Source of the DNA: Allorhizocola sp044869915
GTDB lineage: Bacteria > Actinomycetota > Actinomycetes > Mycobacteriales > Micromonosporaceae
DNA: 7,766 bases
NCBI GenBank assembly: GCA_044869915.1
Contig: JBIOYB010000474.1
Coordinates: 1-7,766 of the forward strand
Reading direction: 5' to 3'
Part shown: positions 1 to 6,530 of the stretch, piece by piece
Numbering within the stretch: the first letter of the stretch is position 1
Layout of the letters: the number at the start of each line of letters is the position of its first letter
Program-made: the position numbers and the translations under genes
The notes under the pieces: generated by a model
Told to the model about the DNA's origin: nothing
What the model saw: the letters and a program-made list of their open reading frames with translations, nothing else
Database searches by the model: none

Positions 1-2144
1 AGGCGGCCGAGACCGGCGGGGCCGAGCCTGTGGTCGAGGAGGCGCCCAAGCGCCGCCGAAGGACCTCGGCAAAGGCCGAGCCTTCAACCGAGCCTGAGCC
101 GGTCGAAGAACCCGCCCGCCAAGCGCCATCCGCGCCGTCCGTCCTGTTCATGGCCCCGTCTGCCGCGCCGCCTGCCGCGCCCTCGAGCGCGCCGGCAAGC
201 CCGGCAAGCGGGGAGGCCGAGCCGGAGGGCGAGGTCACGCTCAAGCGCCGGCGCAGGCGCAAGCAGGCCGACGCAGAGCCGGTCGAGGAGGCCCCCGCAC
301 CGCAGGAGGCCGCCGAGGACGAGGACGAGGACGACGAGGCGGGCCGCCGCAGGCGTCGGGGCCGCCGCGGGCGGGGCCGGGGCAAGGGCGGCGCCGAGGG
401 CGACGAGGAGGGCGCGGCCGAGGCCGTCGCCGATGACGAGCCGGAGCACGACGAGGACGGCGCACCGCTGCGCCGCAGACGTCGGAGGCGGCGCAAGGGC
501 GAGTCCGACGTCGAGGGCGACGAGGACATCCCGACCGTTGTCAAGATCCGCGAGAAGCGTGTTCCCTCGGGCGACGAAGTCCAGGGCGTGACCGGTTCGA
601 CGCGGCTGGAGGCCAAGCGCCAGCGCCGCCGCGACGGGCGTGAGCAGCGCCGCACCCGGCCGCCGATCCTGACCGAAGCCGAGTTCCTGGCCCGGCGCGA
701 GGCGGTCGACCGGGTGATGGCGATCCGCGAGCGGGCCGACCGCATGCAGATCGCCGTGCTCGAGGACGGCGTGCTCGTGGAGCACTATGTGACCAAGGCG
801 TCGGCCTCGACGATGGTCGGCAACGTCTATCTGGGCAAGGTGCAAAACGTGCTGCCCAGCATGGAGGCCGCATTCGTCGACCTGGGCCGGGGGCGCAACG
901 CCGTGCTCTACGCCGGCGAGGTCAACTGGGACGCGGCCGGCCTGGAGGGCAAGGCCCGCTCCATCGAGCAGGCGCTCAAGTCCGGCGACTCGGTGCTCGT
1001 GCAGGTGACCAAGGATCCGGTGGGGCACAAGGGCGCCCGCCTGTCGAGCCACATCGCGCTGTCCGGACGTCACCTGGTCTACGTGCCCCACGGCAACACG
1101 TCCGGCATCAGCCGCAAGCTGTCCGATGTGGAGCGCCGCAGGCTGCGCGACATCCTCAAGAAGCTCGTGCCCGAGGGCGCCGGTGTGATCGTGCGCACGG
1201 CCGCCGAGGGCGCATCCGAGGAGGACCTGGCCCGCGACGTCACCCGGCTGCGGGCGCAGTGGGAGGACATCCAGACCAAGGCCGGCGAGGGCGGCGCGCC
1301 GGTGCTGCTCTACGCCGAGCCCGACCTGGTGATCCGGGTGGTGCGCGACCTGTTCAACGAGGACTTCAAGGAGCTCGTGATCCAGGGCGACAACGCCTCG
1401 GAGACGGTCGAGTCATATCTGGAGCACGTCTCGCCCGATCTGGTGGGCCGGGTGCGGCGCTACGCCGGCACGGTCGACGTGTTCTCCGCCTACCGGGTGG
1501 ACGAGCAGATCCTCAAGGGCCTGGACCGCAAGGTGTTCCTGCCCTCGGGCGGTCACCTGGTGATCGACCGCACCGAGGCGATGACCGTGATCGACGTGAA
1601 CACGGGCAAATACACCGGCGCGGGCGGCAATCTCGAGGAGACGGTCACCCGCAACAACCTCGAGGCGGCCGAGGAGATCGTGCGCCAGCTGCGGCTGCGC
1701 GACCTGGGCGGCATCGTGGTCATCGACTTCATCGACATGGTGCTGGAGAGCAACCGCGAGCTGGTGCTGCGCCGGCTCACCGAGTGCCTGGGCCGCGACC
1801 GCACCAAACACCAGGTGACCGAGATCACGTCGCTGGGTCTGGTGCAGATGACGCGCAAGCGGATCGGTGCCGGCCTGCTCGAGGCGTTCAGCGAGCCGTG
1901 TGAGCACTGCAAGGGCCGCGGCGTGGTGATCCATGTGGAGCCGGTGGCCGCCGAGCGCAAGGCGATCTCGGCGCAGGTCAAGGAGGCACCGGCGGCCGAG
2001 CGATATGTCGACACCGAGGGCTACGACCTGTCCCGCTACGAAAACGGCGACGTCGAGGAGCTCGAAACGTCTGGGGAAGAAAACGAAGATGCACCGGTTC
2101 GGAGACGGACTCGCCGTGGAGGGCGACGCCGCACGCGTCCCTAA
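1..2144 (+). CDS. rne: Ribonuclease E/G, 5' end outside the window
   Basis: This is the main endoribonuclease of actinobacterial mRNA turnover and rRNA processing. The frame is open to the window edge, so the true start lies upstream; residues are counted from the GTG at 30. Residues 1 to about 235 are a low-complexity region alternating acidic stretches with arginine clusters, as in actinobacterial RNase E, and probably disordered and RNA- or protein-binding. The conserved core starts near residue 239 (MQIAVLEDG) with the S1-like fold. The two Mg-binding catalytic aspartates are visible as D522 (TVIDVNTG) and D566 (VVIDFIDM), matching E. coli D303 and D346. The Zn-link that joins dimer halves is C624-x2-C627-K-G. 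The C-terminal tail is short, acidic, then arginine-rich (RRRTRRGGRRRTRP). Its position just upstream of rplU, rpmA and obg is typical of Actinobacteria. The family assignment is secure; only the start is missing. Confidence 0.96.
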   Translation, partial: AAETGGAEPVVEEAPKRRRRTSAKAEPSTEPEPVEEPARQAPSAPSVLFMAPSAAPPAAPSSAPASPASGEAEPEGEVTLKRRRRRKQADAEPVEEAPAPQEAAEDEDEDDEAGRRRRRGRRGRGRGKGGAEGDEEGAAEAVADDEPEHDEDGAPLRRRRRRRRKGESDVEGDEDIPTVVKIREKRVPSGDEVQGVTGSTRLEAKRQRRRDGREQRRTRPPILTEAEFLARREAVDRVMAIRERADRMQIAVLEDGVLVEHYVTKASASTMVGNVYLGKVQNVLPSMEAAFVDLGRGRNAVLYAGEVNWDAAGLEGKARSIEQALKSGDSVLVQVTKDPVGHKGARLSSHIALSGRHLVYVPHGNTSGISRKLSDVERRRLRDILKKLVPEGAGVIVRTAAEGASEEDLARDVTRLRAQWEDIQTKAGEGGAPVLLYAEPDLVIRVVRDLFNEDFKELVIQGDNASETVESYLEHVSPDLVGRVRRYAGTVDVFSAYRVDEQILKGLDRKVFLPSGGHLVIDRTEAMTVIDVNTGKYTGAGGNLEETVTRNNLEAAEEIVRQLRLRDLGGIVVIDFIDMVLESNRELVLRRLTECLGRDRTKHQVTEITSLGLVQMTRKRIGAGLLEAFSEPCEHCKGRGVVIHVEPVAAERKAISAQVKEAPAAERYVDTEGYDLSRYENGDVEELETSGEENEDAPVRRRTRRGGRRRTRP

Positions 2145-2186
2145 GTAAGCTGCCCGGTGGAAGTTCATCCCCGGGGAGGCTCACCC

Positions 2187-2684
2187 ATGCGCCGTCTGTC
2201 GATGGTCGCCGCACTGCTGGCCCTGGCCGCGTGCTCGGACAACCCTGCGCCGCCCGCCGGGGTCGGCACGCCCGGCGGGGCCACCACGCCTGCCGTGTCC
2301 GCGCCGCCCGGGGTGCCGGGTGGCGCCGACAGGAAGACGGTCTGCGCGGCCTACGGCAAGGTGGAGGGCGAGGCCGGGGCCAAGCTGGTCACGATCCTGC
2401 CCAGGGCCGCCGAGGCGCTGGGCGACCCGGCCAAGGCGCAGCCGGTGATCGCTGAGCTCAAGGGCGTCCTCGTGGATTACGAGAAGGGCCTGGCCGCCGA
2501 GGCGAACCGGTCGGCCGACGGCGCGCTGCGCGGGGCGATCGAGGCCGACCTGGGGGCGATCAAGGCAACCCAGCGGACCATCGAGGCGTCTGGAACTGAT
2601 ATGGAGAAGGTCGTCACCTCCTTGAACTCGCCCGAGTTCCAGAGGATCGGCGAAAAGGTCAAGACCCTCTGCGAAGTGAAGTAG
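2187..2684 (+). CDS. Small secreted lipoprotein, paralogue 1 (function unknown)
   Basis: The product is 165 aa and I do not recognise its function. The ATG at 2187 is chosen over a GTG at 2157. It has a GGGGAGG ribosome site at 2173-2179 with 7-nt spacing, and starting there puts a lipoprotein signal peptide exactly at the N-terminus: MRR, a hydrophobic core, then lipobox L13-A14-A15-C16. C16 should be lipidated, tethering the protein to the outer face of the membrane. Residues 17-48 are a Pro/Gly/Ala linker. Residues 49-165 look helical, bounded by C53 and C162, a plausible disulfide pair. The gene starts 42 bp after rne and ends 16 bp before a second lipoprotein with the same mature start (CSDNP) and layout, so the two are probably co-transcribed paralogues. 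Lipoprotein status is well supported; the role is not inferable. Confidence 0.87.
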   Translation: MRRLSMVAALLALAACSDNPAPPAGVGTPGGATTPAVSAPPGVPGGADRKTVCAAYGKVEGEAGAKLVTILPRAAEALGDPAKAQPVIAELKGVLVDYEKGLAAEANRSADGALRGAIEADLGAIKATQRTIEASGTDMEKVVTSLNSPEFQRIGEKVKTLCEVK

Positions 2685-2700
2685 GAACAGGTACCCCTTG

Positions 2701-3243
2701 ATGAAAAGCCTCATCGCGATCACGGCGGCGGTCCTCTTTCTCGCCGCATGCTCTGACAATCCTCCGGCGGCCCAGCCGCAGGGCGGCAACAACAACCCGG
2801 GATCGACCGCCAGCGGCGCGCCGGGCGGCACCGACCCGAGCGGCGCTCCCGGCGGCGGCGACACGGGCATGAGCGGCACGGCGACCGACAAAAACGCGTG
2901 CGCCGCGGTGGCCACCAAACTGGAAGAGTGGGGCGTGGCCTTCGCCAACGCCGCGGCCGGGCTGGGGACGGCGGGCAACGACGCTGGCAAGATCGAGACC
3001 GTGGTCAAGGACGTCAAGGCGGCCAACTCGAAGTTCGCCGGTGATCTGCGGACGGAAGCGGGCAAGACCAGCGACGCGCAGGTCAAGAAGGTGGCCAGTG
3101 ACATGGCCGGCGCGCTTGACAAGATCAATGGTCAGCTGGATCCGAAGAAGGTCGTGCAGGACCCCAACGTGCTGCTCTCGGCGTTCGACCAGCAGGAGTA
3201 TGTGGACGCTTCGGACGCGTTCGAGAAAGTGTGTGTCGGCTGA
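2701..3243 (+). CDS. Small secreted lipoprotein, paralogue 2 (function unknown)
   Basis: The product is 180 aa with function unknown. The ATG at 2701 is preferred; an in-frame TTG directly before it (2698) could also start. The ribosome site is weak (ACAGG around 2687-2691). A signal peptide (MKS plus hydrophobic core) ends in lipobox L14-A15-A16-C17. Residues 18-62 form a Gly/Pro/Ser/Asn linker, followed by a helical domain bounded by C67 and C178. The cysteine spacing (111 residues) nearly equals that of the upstream lipoprotein (109). Both share CAA after the first cysteine, an LR-x-EA segment followed by SD, and a C-terminal cysteine close to the end. I read this as an old tandem duplication. 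The 16-bp gap suggests one operon with paralogue 1. Homology between the two is my reading by eye and is not scored. Confidence 0.86.
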   Translation: MKSLIAITAAVLFLAACSDNPPAAQPQGGNNNPGSTASGAPGGTDPSGAPGGGDTGMSGTATDKNACAAVATKLEEWGVAFANAAAGLGTAGNDAGKIETVVKDVKAANSKFAGDLRTEAGKTSDAQVKKVASDMAGALDKINGQLDPKKVVQDPNVLLSAFDQQEYVDASDAFEKVCVG

Positions 3244-3255
3244 CCGGGGCCCGGT

Positions 3256-3285
3256 TTGGGTCGGGTGTGGCCGATGACGTAAGCT
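3256..3285 (+). promoter_or_regulatory. Putative promoter for rplU-rpmA
   Basis: A -35-like TTGGGT (3256-3261) lies 18 bp from a -10-like TAAGCT (3280-3285), which fits the actinobacterial TANNNT pattern. It sits in the 102-bp gap between the second lipoprotein and rplU, the longest gap in this cluster before obg. Predicted initiation near 3292 would put the stem-loop at 3293-3312 at the very 5' end of the mRNA. This is inference from motif match and position only. Confidence 0.42.
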
Positions 3286-3292
3286 TGCCCTT

Positions 3293-3312
3293 CGTGCGTT
3301 CGGTGACGCACG
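3293..3312 (+). promoter_or_regulatory. Stem-loop in the rplU 5' leader
   Basis: CGTGCGT (3293-3299) and ACGCACG (3306-3312) are perfect complements, giving a 7-bp stem with the loop TCGGTG. No T-run follows, so it is not a terminator. It lies about 33 nt before the rplU start codon, in the leader of a ribosomal-protein operon, where autoregulatory or mRNA-stabilising structures are common. I cannot match it to a named L21 leader family. Confidence 0.5.
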
Positions 3313-3345
3313 CCCAAATCCGCTAGCGACAGGAGTCCGCGTCCC

Positions 3346-3660
3346 ATGTACGCGATCGTCAAGACCGGCGGCAAGCAATACAAGGTCGCCGAGGGCGACG
3401 TGATCGAGGTCGAGAAGCTCGCGGGCGAGCCCGGCGACGCAGTGGCGCTCAGTGCCGTCCTGCTGGTCGACGGCGACGACCTGGTGAGCGACGCGGCGAA
3501 GCTTGCCAAGGTTTCCGTTTCCGGTGAGGTCGTTGCCCACACCAAGGGCCCCAAGATCCGGATTCACAAGTTCAAGAACAAGACCGGTTATCACAAGCGC
3601 CAGGGTCACCGTCAGCCGCTGACCCAGGTGAAGGTAACCGGCATCAAGACCGGGAAGTAG
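3346..3660 (+). CDS. rplU: 50S ribosomal protein L21
   Basis: L21 is a 23S rRNA-binding protein of the large ribosomal subunit. The product is 104 aa, the usual family length (about 103), and the start MYAIVKTGGKQYKVAEGD is diagnostic. The basic C-terminal part (HKFKNKTGYHKRQGHRQ, about residues 65-81) holds the conserved rRNA-binding residues. The ATG follows an AGGAG at 3331-3335 with a slightly long 10-nt spacing. rpmA starts 10 bp downstream, forming the near-universal rplU-rpmA pair. A putative promoter and a stem-loop precede the gene. Confidence 0.98.
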   Translation: MYAIVKTGGKQYKVAEGDVIEVEKLAGEPGDAVALSAVLLVDGDDLVSDAAKLAKVSVSGEVVAHTKGPKIRIHKFKNKTGYHKRQGHRQPLTQVKVTGIKTGK

Positions 3661-3670
3661 GCAACAAGCG

Positions 3671-3922
3671 ATGGCTCACAAAAAGGGTGCATCCAGCTCG
3701 CGCAACGGCCGCGATTCCGCCGCTCAGCGCCTGGGCGTGAAGCGCTTCGGCGGCCAGGTGGTGCGCGCCGGCGAGATTCTGGTCCGCCAGCGCGGCACCA
3801 AGTTCCACCCGGGCGACCTGGTGGGCCGCGGCGGCGACGACACGCTCTTCGCCCTCGCGGACGGCTCGGTGCAGTTCGGCTTCAGGCGGGGCCGCAAGAC
3901 GGTCAGCATCGTTCAGGCGTAA
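3671..3922 (+). CDS. rpmA: 50S ribosomal protein L27
   Basis: L27 sits near the peptidyl-transferase centre, and its flexible N-terminus reaches towards the P-site tRNA. The product is 83 aa and starts MAHKKGASSSRNGRDS, the family signature. The N-terminus begins directly with AHKKG and lacks the cleavable extension found in many Firmicutes. GTKFHPGDLVGRGGDDTLFA (about residues 43-62) is the conserved core. The ribosome site in the 10-bp gap after rplU is weak, so translational coupling with rplU is likely. A strong stem-loop follows 9 bp after the stop codon. Confidence 0.98.
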   Translation: MAHKKGASSSRNGRDSAAQRLGVKRFGGQVVRAGEILVRQRGTKFHPGDLVGRGGDDTLFALADGSVQFGFRRGRKTVSIVQA

Positions 3923-3931
3923 ATACTTGAG

Positions 3932-3974
3932 GAAGCGGGCGGGAGCGCGGTCTCCCGCCCGCTTCGTGTTTGTT
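3932..3974 (+). terminator. Strong stem-loop terminator between rpmA and obg
   Basis: GAAGCGGGCGGGAG (3932-3945) pairs perfectly over 14 bp with CTCCCGCCCGCTTC (3952-3965), with loop CGCGGT. The tail GTGTTTGTT is T-rich but not a continuous T-run, so termination may be partial. It would trim or reduce transcription from rpmA into obg, or stabilise the rplU-rpmA 3' end. The obg ribosome site begins only 11 nt after the stem. The structure is certain on the sequence; its efficiency is not. Confidence 0.75.
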
Positions 3975-3975
3975 C

Positions 3976-3983
3976 AGGGAGGA
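3976..3983 (+). promoter_or_regulatory. obg ribosome-binding site
   Basis: AGGGAGGA lies 7 nt upstream of the GTG at 3991. It decides the obg start in favour of GTG (V-A-T-F-V-D-R, matching the family's MATFVDR) over an in-frame TTG at 3970, which lies upstream of the site and would add seven non-conserved residues. Confidence 0.85.
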
Positions 3984-3990
3984 TGGGTTC

Positions 3991-5445
3991 GTGGCGACGT
4001 TTGTTGACCGGGTGGTGCTGCATCTGCAGGCGGGCGACGGCGGGCATGGCTGCGTCTCCATCCATCGCGAGAAGTTCAAGCCGTTCGGCGGCCCCGACGG
4101 CGGCAACGGCGGCCACGGGGGCGGCATCCTGCTCGTCGTGGATCCCAACGTGCACACGTTACTGGACTTTCATTTCCGGCCGCACGTGAAGGCCAAAAAC
4201 GGCGTCGGCGGCGCGGGCAACAACCGCGACGGCGCGGGCGGGGGCGACACCGTGCTCAAGGTGCCGTCGGGCACGGTGGTGCAGACCATGGGCGGCGAGG
4301 TGATCGCCGATCTGGTGGGCGCGGGCACGACGCTCGAGGTGGCCCGTGGCGGGCGCGGCGGGCGCGGCAACGCCGCGCTGGCGTCGTCGCGGCGCAAGGC
4401 GCCCGGCTTCGCCGAGCTCGGTGAGCCCGGCGACCGGCTGGACGTGGTGCTGGAGCTCAAGAGCGTGGCGGATGTGGGGCTGGTGGGCTTCCCGAGCGCG
4501 GGCAAGTCGTCGCTCATCTCCGTGATCTCGGCGGCCAAGCCGAAGATCGCCGACTATCCTTTCACGACACTCGTGCCCAACCTCGGTGTGGTACAGGCGG
4601 GCGAGCACGTGTTCACGGTCGCCGATGTGCCGGGCCTGATCCCGGGCGCCGCCACGGGCAAGGGTTTGGGCCTGCAGTTCCTGCGCCACATCGAGCGGTG
4701 CGCGGTGCTGGCGCACGTCGTCGACACGGCGACGCTGGAGCCCGGGCGCGATCCGGTGTCGGACATCGACGCGCTCGAGGCGGAGCTGGCGGCCTATGGC
4801 GGGCTCAAGGAGAAGCCGCGCATCATCGTGATGAACAAGATCGATGTGCCGGACGGGCGGGACCTTGCCGAGATCGTCCGCCCCGATCTGGCCAAATACG
4901 GCTGGCCGGTCTACGAGATCAGCACGGCCACGCACGAGGGCCTGCAGGATCTGGTCTACGCGCTCGCCCGCATGGTCGAGGAGCATCGCGCGGCCTCGCC
5001 CGTGCTCGAGCCCACGCGCATCATCCTGCGGCCGTCCGCGGTGGACGATTCCGGGTTCGCGGTGGAGCGTGACGAGGAGGGCGTCTGGGTGGTGTCGGGC
5101 ACCAAGCCGGAGCGCTGGGTGCGCCAGACCAACTTCGACAACGACGAGGCCGTCGGTTATCTGGCGGATCGCTTGGCGCGCTTGGGGATCGAGGAAAAGC
5201 TGGCGAAGCTGGGCGCCGAGCCGGGCGATCCGGTGCGCATCGGTGCGCGCGAGTTCGACTGGCAGCCCACGATCGCCGACGAGTTCGTGCCGACCGTGCG
5301 CGGCGCCGACGCCCGCGTGGAGGATCCCTCCACGAGAGCGTCCGCGTCCGAGCGGCTCGCGGCCCGCAAGGGCCGGCGCGTGCACACGGAAATAGAAGGG
5401 GAAATAGAAGGGGAAACAGAGGAAATAACGGAGACCGAGGAGTAA
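3991..5445 (+). CDS. obgE: Obg/CgtA-family GTPase
   Basis: This is an essential GTPase of 50S assembly that also links nucleotide state to growth and, in Streptomyces, to development. The product is 484 aa from GTG 3991. The glycine-rich Obg fold covers about residues 1-158. The G domain shows G1 at G166-S174 (GFPSAGKSS), the switch threonines T192/T193 (YPFTT), G3 at D212-G215 (DVPG), G4 at N282-D285 (NKID) and a G5-like STA at 311-313. An OCT domain of the actinobacterial/Firmicute type spans about 340-430. The last 50 or so residues are a polar tail ending in acidic EIEG repeats with unusual ATA codons. A stem-loop separates the gene from rpmA. No proB follows, although obg-proB is a common actinobacterial order; instead trpS converges with 4 bp between the stops. 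Confidence 0.98.
   Translation: MATFVDRVVLHLQAGDGGHGCVSIHREKFKPFGGPDGGNGGHGGGILLVVDPNVHTLLDFHFRPHVKAKNGVGGAGNNRDGAGGGDTVLKVPSGTVVQTMGGEVIADLVGAGTTLEVARGGRGGRGNAALASSRRKAPGFAELGEPGDRLDVVLELKSVADVGLVGFPSAGKSSLISVISAAKPKIADYPFTTLVPNLGVVQAGEHVFTVADVPGLIPGAATGKGLGLQFLRHIERCAVLAHVVDTATLEPGRDPVSDIDALEAELAAYGGLKEKPRIIVMNKIDVPDGRDLAEIVRPDLAKYGWPVYEISTATHEGLQDLVYALARMVEEHRAASPVLEPTRIILRPSAVDDSGFAVERDEEGVWVVSGTKPERWVRQTNFDNDEAVGYLADRLARLGIEEKLAKLGAEPGDPVRIGAREFDWQPTIADEFVPTVRGADARVEDPSTRASASERLAARKGRRVHTEIEGEIEGETEEITETEE
5389..5412 (+). repeat. Tandem 12-bp repeat in the obg 3' end
   Basis: GAAATAGAAGGG occurs twice in a row (5389-5400 and 5401-5412), followed by a degenerate copy starting GAAACAGAG. 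It encodes E-I-E-G twice, then E-T-E-E-I-T. The stretch is A-rich in a GC-rich gene and uses the rare codon ATA three times. The period is a multiple of three, so copy-number change keeps the frame. Confidence 0.85.
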
Positions 5446-5449
5446 CCCT

Positions 5450-6415
5450 TCAAACCCCCGCTTTGATCAGACCGATCGCCTCGGTCGCCCGCTCCAATGT
5501 GGCCTGTGCACGCGGGCGGGCCTTCCGGGCACCGTCGCGCAGCACCGAGAGCACCTCGCCCGGCTGGATCGCGGCGAACCTGCGCTGGATCGGCTCCAGC
5601 GCGGCGATCACGGCGTCGGCGACGGCGTTCTTGAGCTCGCCGTAGGACGTGAACTCGCGGCGGTCGCCCGTGCACGCCACATAGATCTCGAGCAGGTTGG
5701 TCACGCCGGGCTGGCGGTCGGGGTCGTGCCGGACCAGGTTCTTGGTGTCGGTCACGGCACGCATCACCTTGCGCCGCACCACTTCGGGGCGGTCGAGCAG
5801 GCCGATGACACCCGACGTGATCTCGTTGCTCTTGCCCATTTTGCCGGCCGGGTCGGCCAGGTCCATGATGCGCGCGGCGAAGGTCGGGGTGACCGGCCGC
5901 GGTACCGTGAACGTCTGGCCGTAGCGCGTGTTGAAGCGGTAGGCGACGTCGCGGGCGAGCTCGAGGTGCTGGGTCTGGTCGTCGCCGACCGGTACCTCCT
6001 CGGTGTCATGAAGCAAGATGTCGGCGGCCATGAGGACGGGGTAGGTCAGCAGGCTCAGCCTGACCGGGTCCGGCCCTGACGACTTCTCCTTGAATTGGAT
6101 CATCCGTCTGGCCTCGCCGAACCCGGTGGCGCACTCCAGTAAATAGTGCAGCTGCGCGTGTTCGGACAGGTGTGATTGGACATACATGGTGGTGAGGTCG
6201 GGATCGATCCCGGCGGCGAGCAGGAATCGGGCCTGTTCGACGGTCAGGTCCCGGACGCGCTTCGGATCGTGCTCGATGGTCAGCGCGTGCAAATCGACGA
6301 TCATTATGATCGATTCGGTCTCTTTCTGGCCGTCGACGGTCGGCCGGATCGCGCCGAAAAGATTGCCGAGCTGAAGGTGGCCGGTGGGCTTGATGCCGGT
6401 CAGGCGGCGGGTCAT
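5450..6415 (-). CDS. trpS: Tryptophanyl-tRNA synthetase, auxiliary type
   Basis: This cytoplasmic class I synthetase charges tRNA-Trp. The product is 321 aa. The ATG at 6415 is chosen because AAGGAG (6424-6429) lies 8 nt upstream and homologues begin there (MTRRLTGIKPTG); an upstream in-frame start at 6493 would run through the leader terminator. The HIGH-like motif is T11-G12-H13-L14-Q15-L16-G17-N18. The KMSKS loop is K192-M-G-K-S196, with Gly in place of the first Ser. Numbering is collinear with B. stearothermophilus TrpRS at both motifs. The Trp-pocket elements IVDLH (H43), LMAADI and VPVGDDQ are kept, but position 5 is Leu, 9 is Lys and 42 is Leu, where the Bacillus enzyme has Phe, Gln and Gln. 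K9 and the KPTGHLQLGN form differ from the Streptomyces housekeeping enzyme as I remember it, pointing to the auxiliary type linked to indolmycin resistance. Expression appears governed by a Trp attenuator in its leader. Confidence 0.96.
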   Translation of the reverse strand: MTRRLTGIKPTGHLQLGNLFGAIRPTVDGQKETESIIMIVDLHALTIEHDPKRVRDLTVEQARFLLAAGIDPDLTTMYVQSHLSEHAQLHYLLECATGFGEARRMIQFKEKSSGPDPVRLSLLTYPVLMAADILLHDTEEVPVGDDQTQHLELARDVAYRFNTRYGQTFTVPRPVTPTFAARIMDLADPAGKMGKSNEITSGVIGLLDRPEVVRRKVMRAVTDTKNLVRHDPDRQPGVTNLLEIYVACTGDRREFTSYGELKNAVADAVIAALEPIQRRFAAIQPGEVLSVLRDGARKARPRAQATLERATEAIGLIKAGV

Positions 6416-6423
6416 GGGTCTTT

Positions 6424-6429
6424 CTCCTT
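6424..6429 (-). promoter_or_regulatory. trpS ribosome-binding site
   Basis: AAGGAG on the minus strand lies 8 nt from the ATG at 6415. It fixes the trpS start and places the whole attenuator upstream of the coding region, with about 50 nt between the end of the terminator T-run and the start codon. Confidence 0.88.
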
Positions 6430-6465
6430 CGATTTTTTGGGTACCGACCCAGCCCCGGCGGTCAC

Positions 6466-6490
6466 AAAAAAGCCGCCCGGGTCGGGCGGC
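6466..6490 (-). terminator. Attenuator terminator (segments 3:4) in the trpS leader
   Basis: On the minus strand GCCGCCCG (6490-6483) pairs perfectly with CGGGCGGC (6479-6472) around a 3-nt loop, followed at once by six T (6471-6466). This is a clean intrinsic terminator. It lies between the trpS promoter and the trpS start, so it must be read through for trpS to be expressed from that promoter. Confidence 0.9.
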
Positions 6491-6530
6491 CACTGGATGG
6501 TCTCGGGTGTGCGCAGATGCGGGCCGCCCC

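Noticed and set aside
84..1091. Long minus-strand open frame (335 codons) opposite rne
   Set aside because: It is a high-GC shadow of the rne frame with low-complexity Arg/Ala/Leu/His composition, no recognisable domain and no ribosome site evidence.
3243..3255. Palindrome ACCGGGGCCCGGT after the second lipoprotein as a terminator
   Set aside because: The stem is only 5 bp with a 3-nt loop and is followed by TTGGG, not a T-run. It also lies next to the proposed rplU -35, so it is not called a terminator.
2659..3609. Minus-strand frame of 316 codons across the lipoprotein-rplU region
   Set aside because: It overlaps rplU and a lipoprotein with clear signal peptide on the + strand and carries no recognisable motif.
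4159..5385. Long minus-strand open frame (408 codons) opposite obg
   Set aside because: obg on the + strand is unambiguous with all G motifs; the antisense frame has shadow composition (Arg, His, Ala rich) and no motifs.
6416..6493. Upstream start for trpS giving a 347-aa protein
   Set aside because: The extra 26 residues are encoded by the attenuator terminator and spacer. The AAGGAG site and family alignment point to the ATG at 6415.
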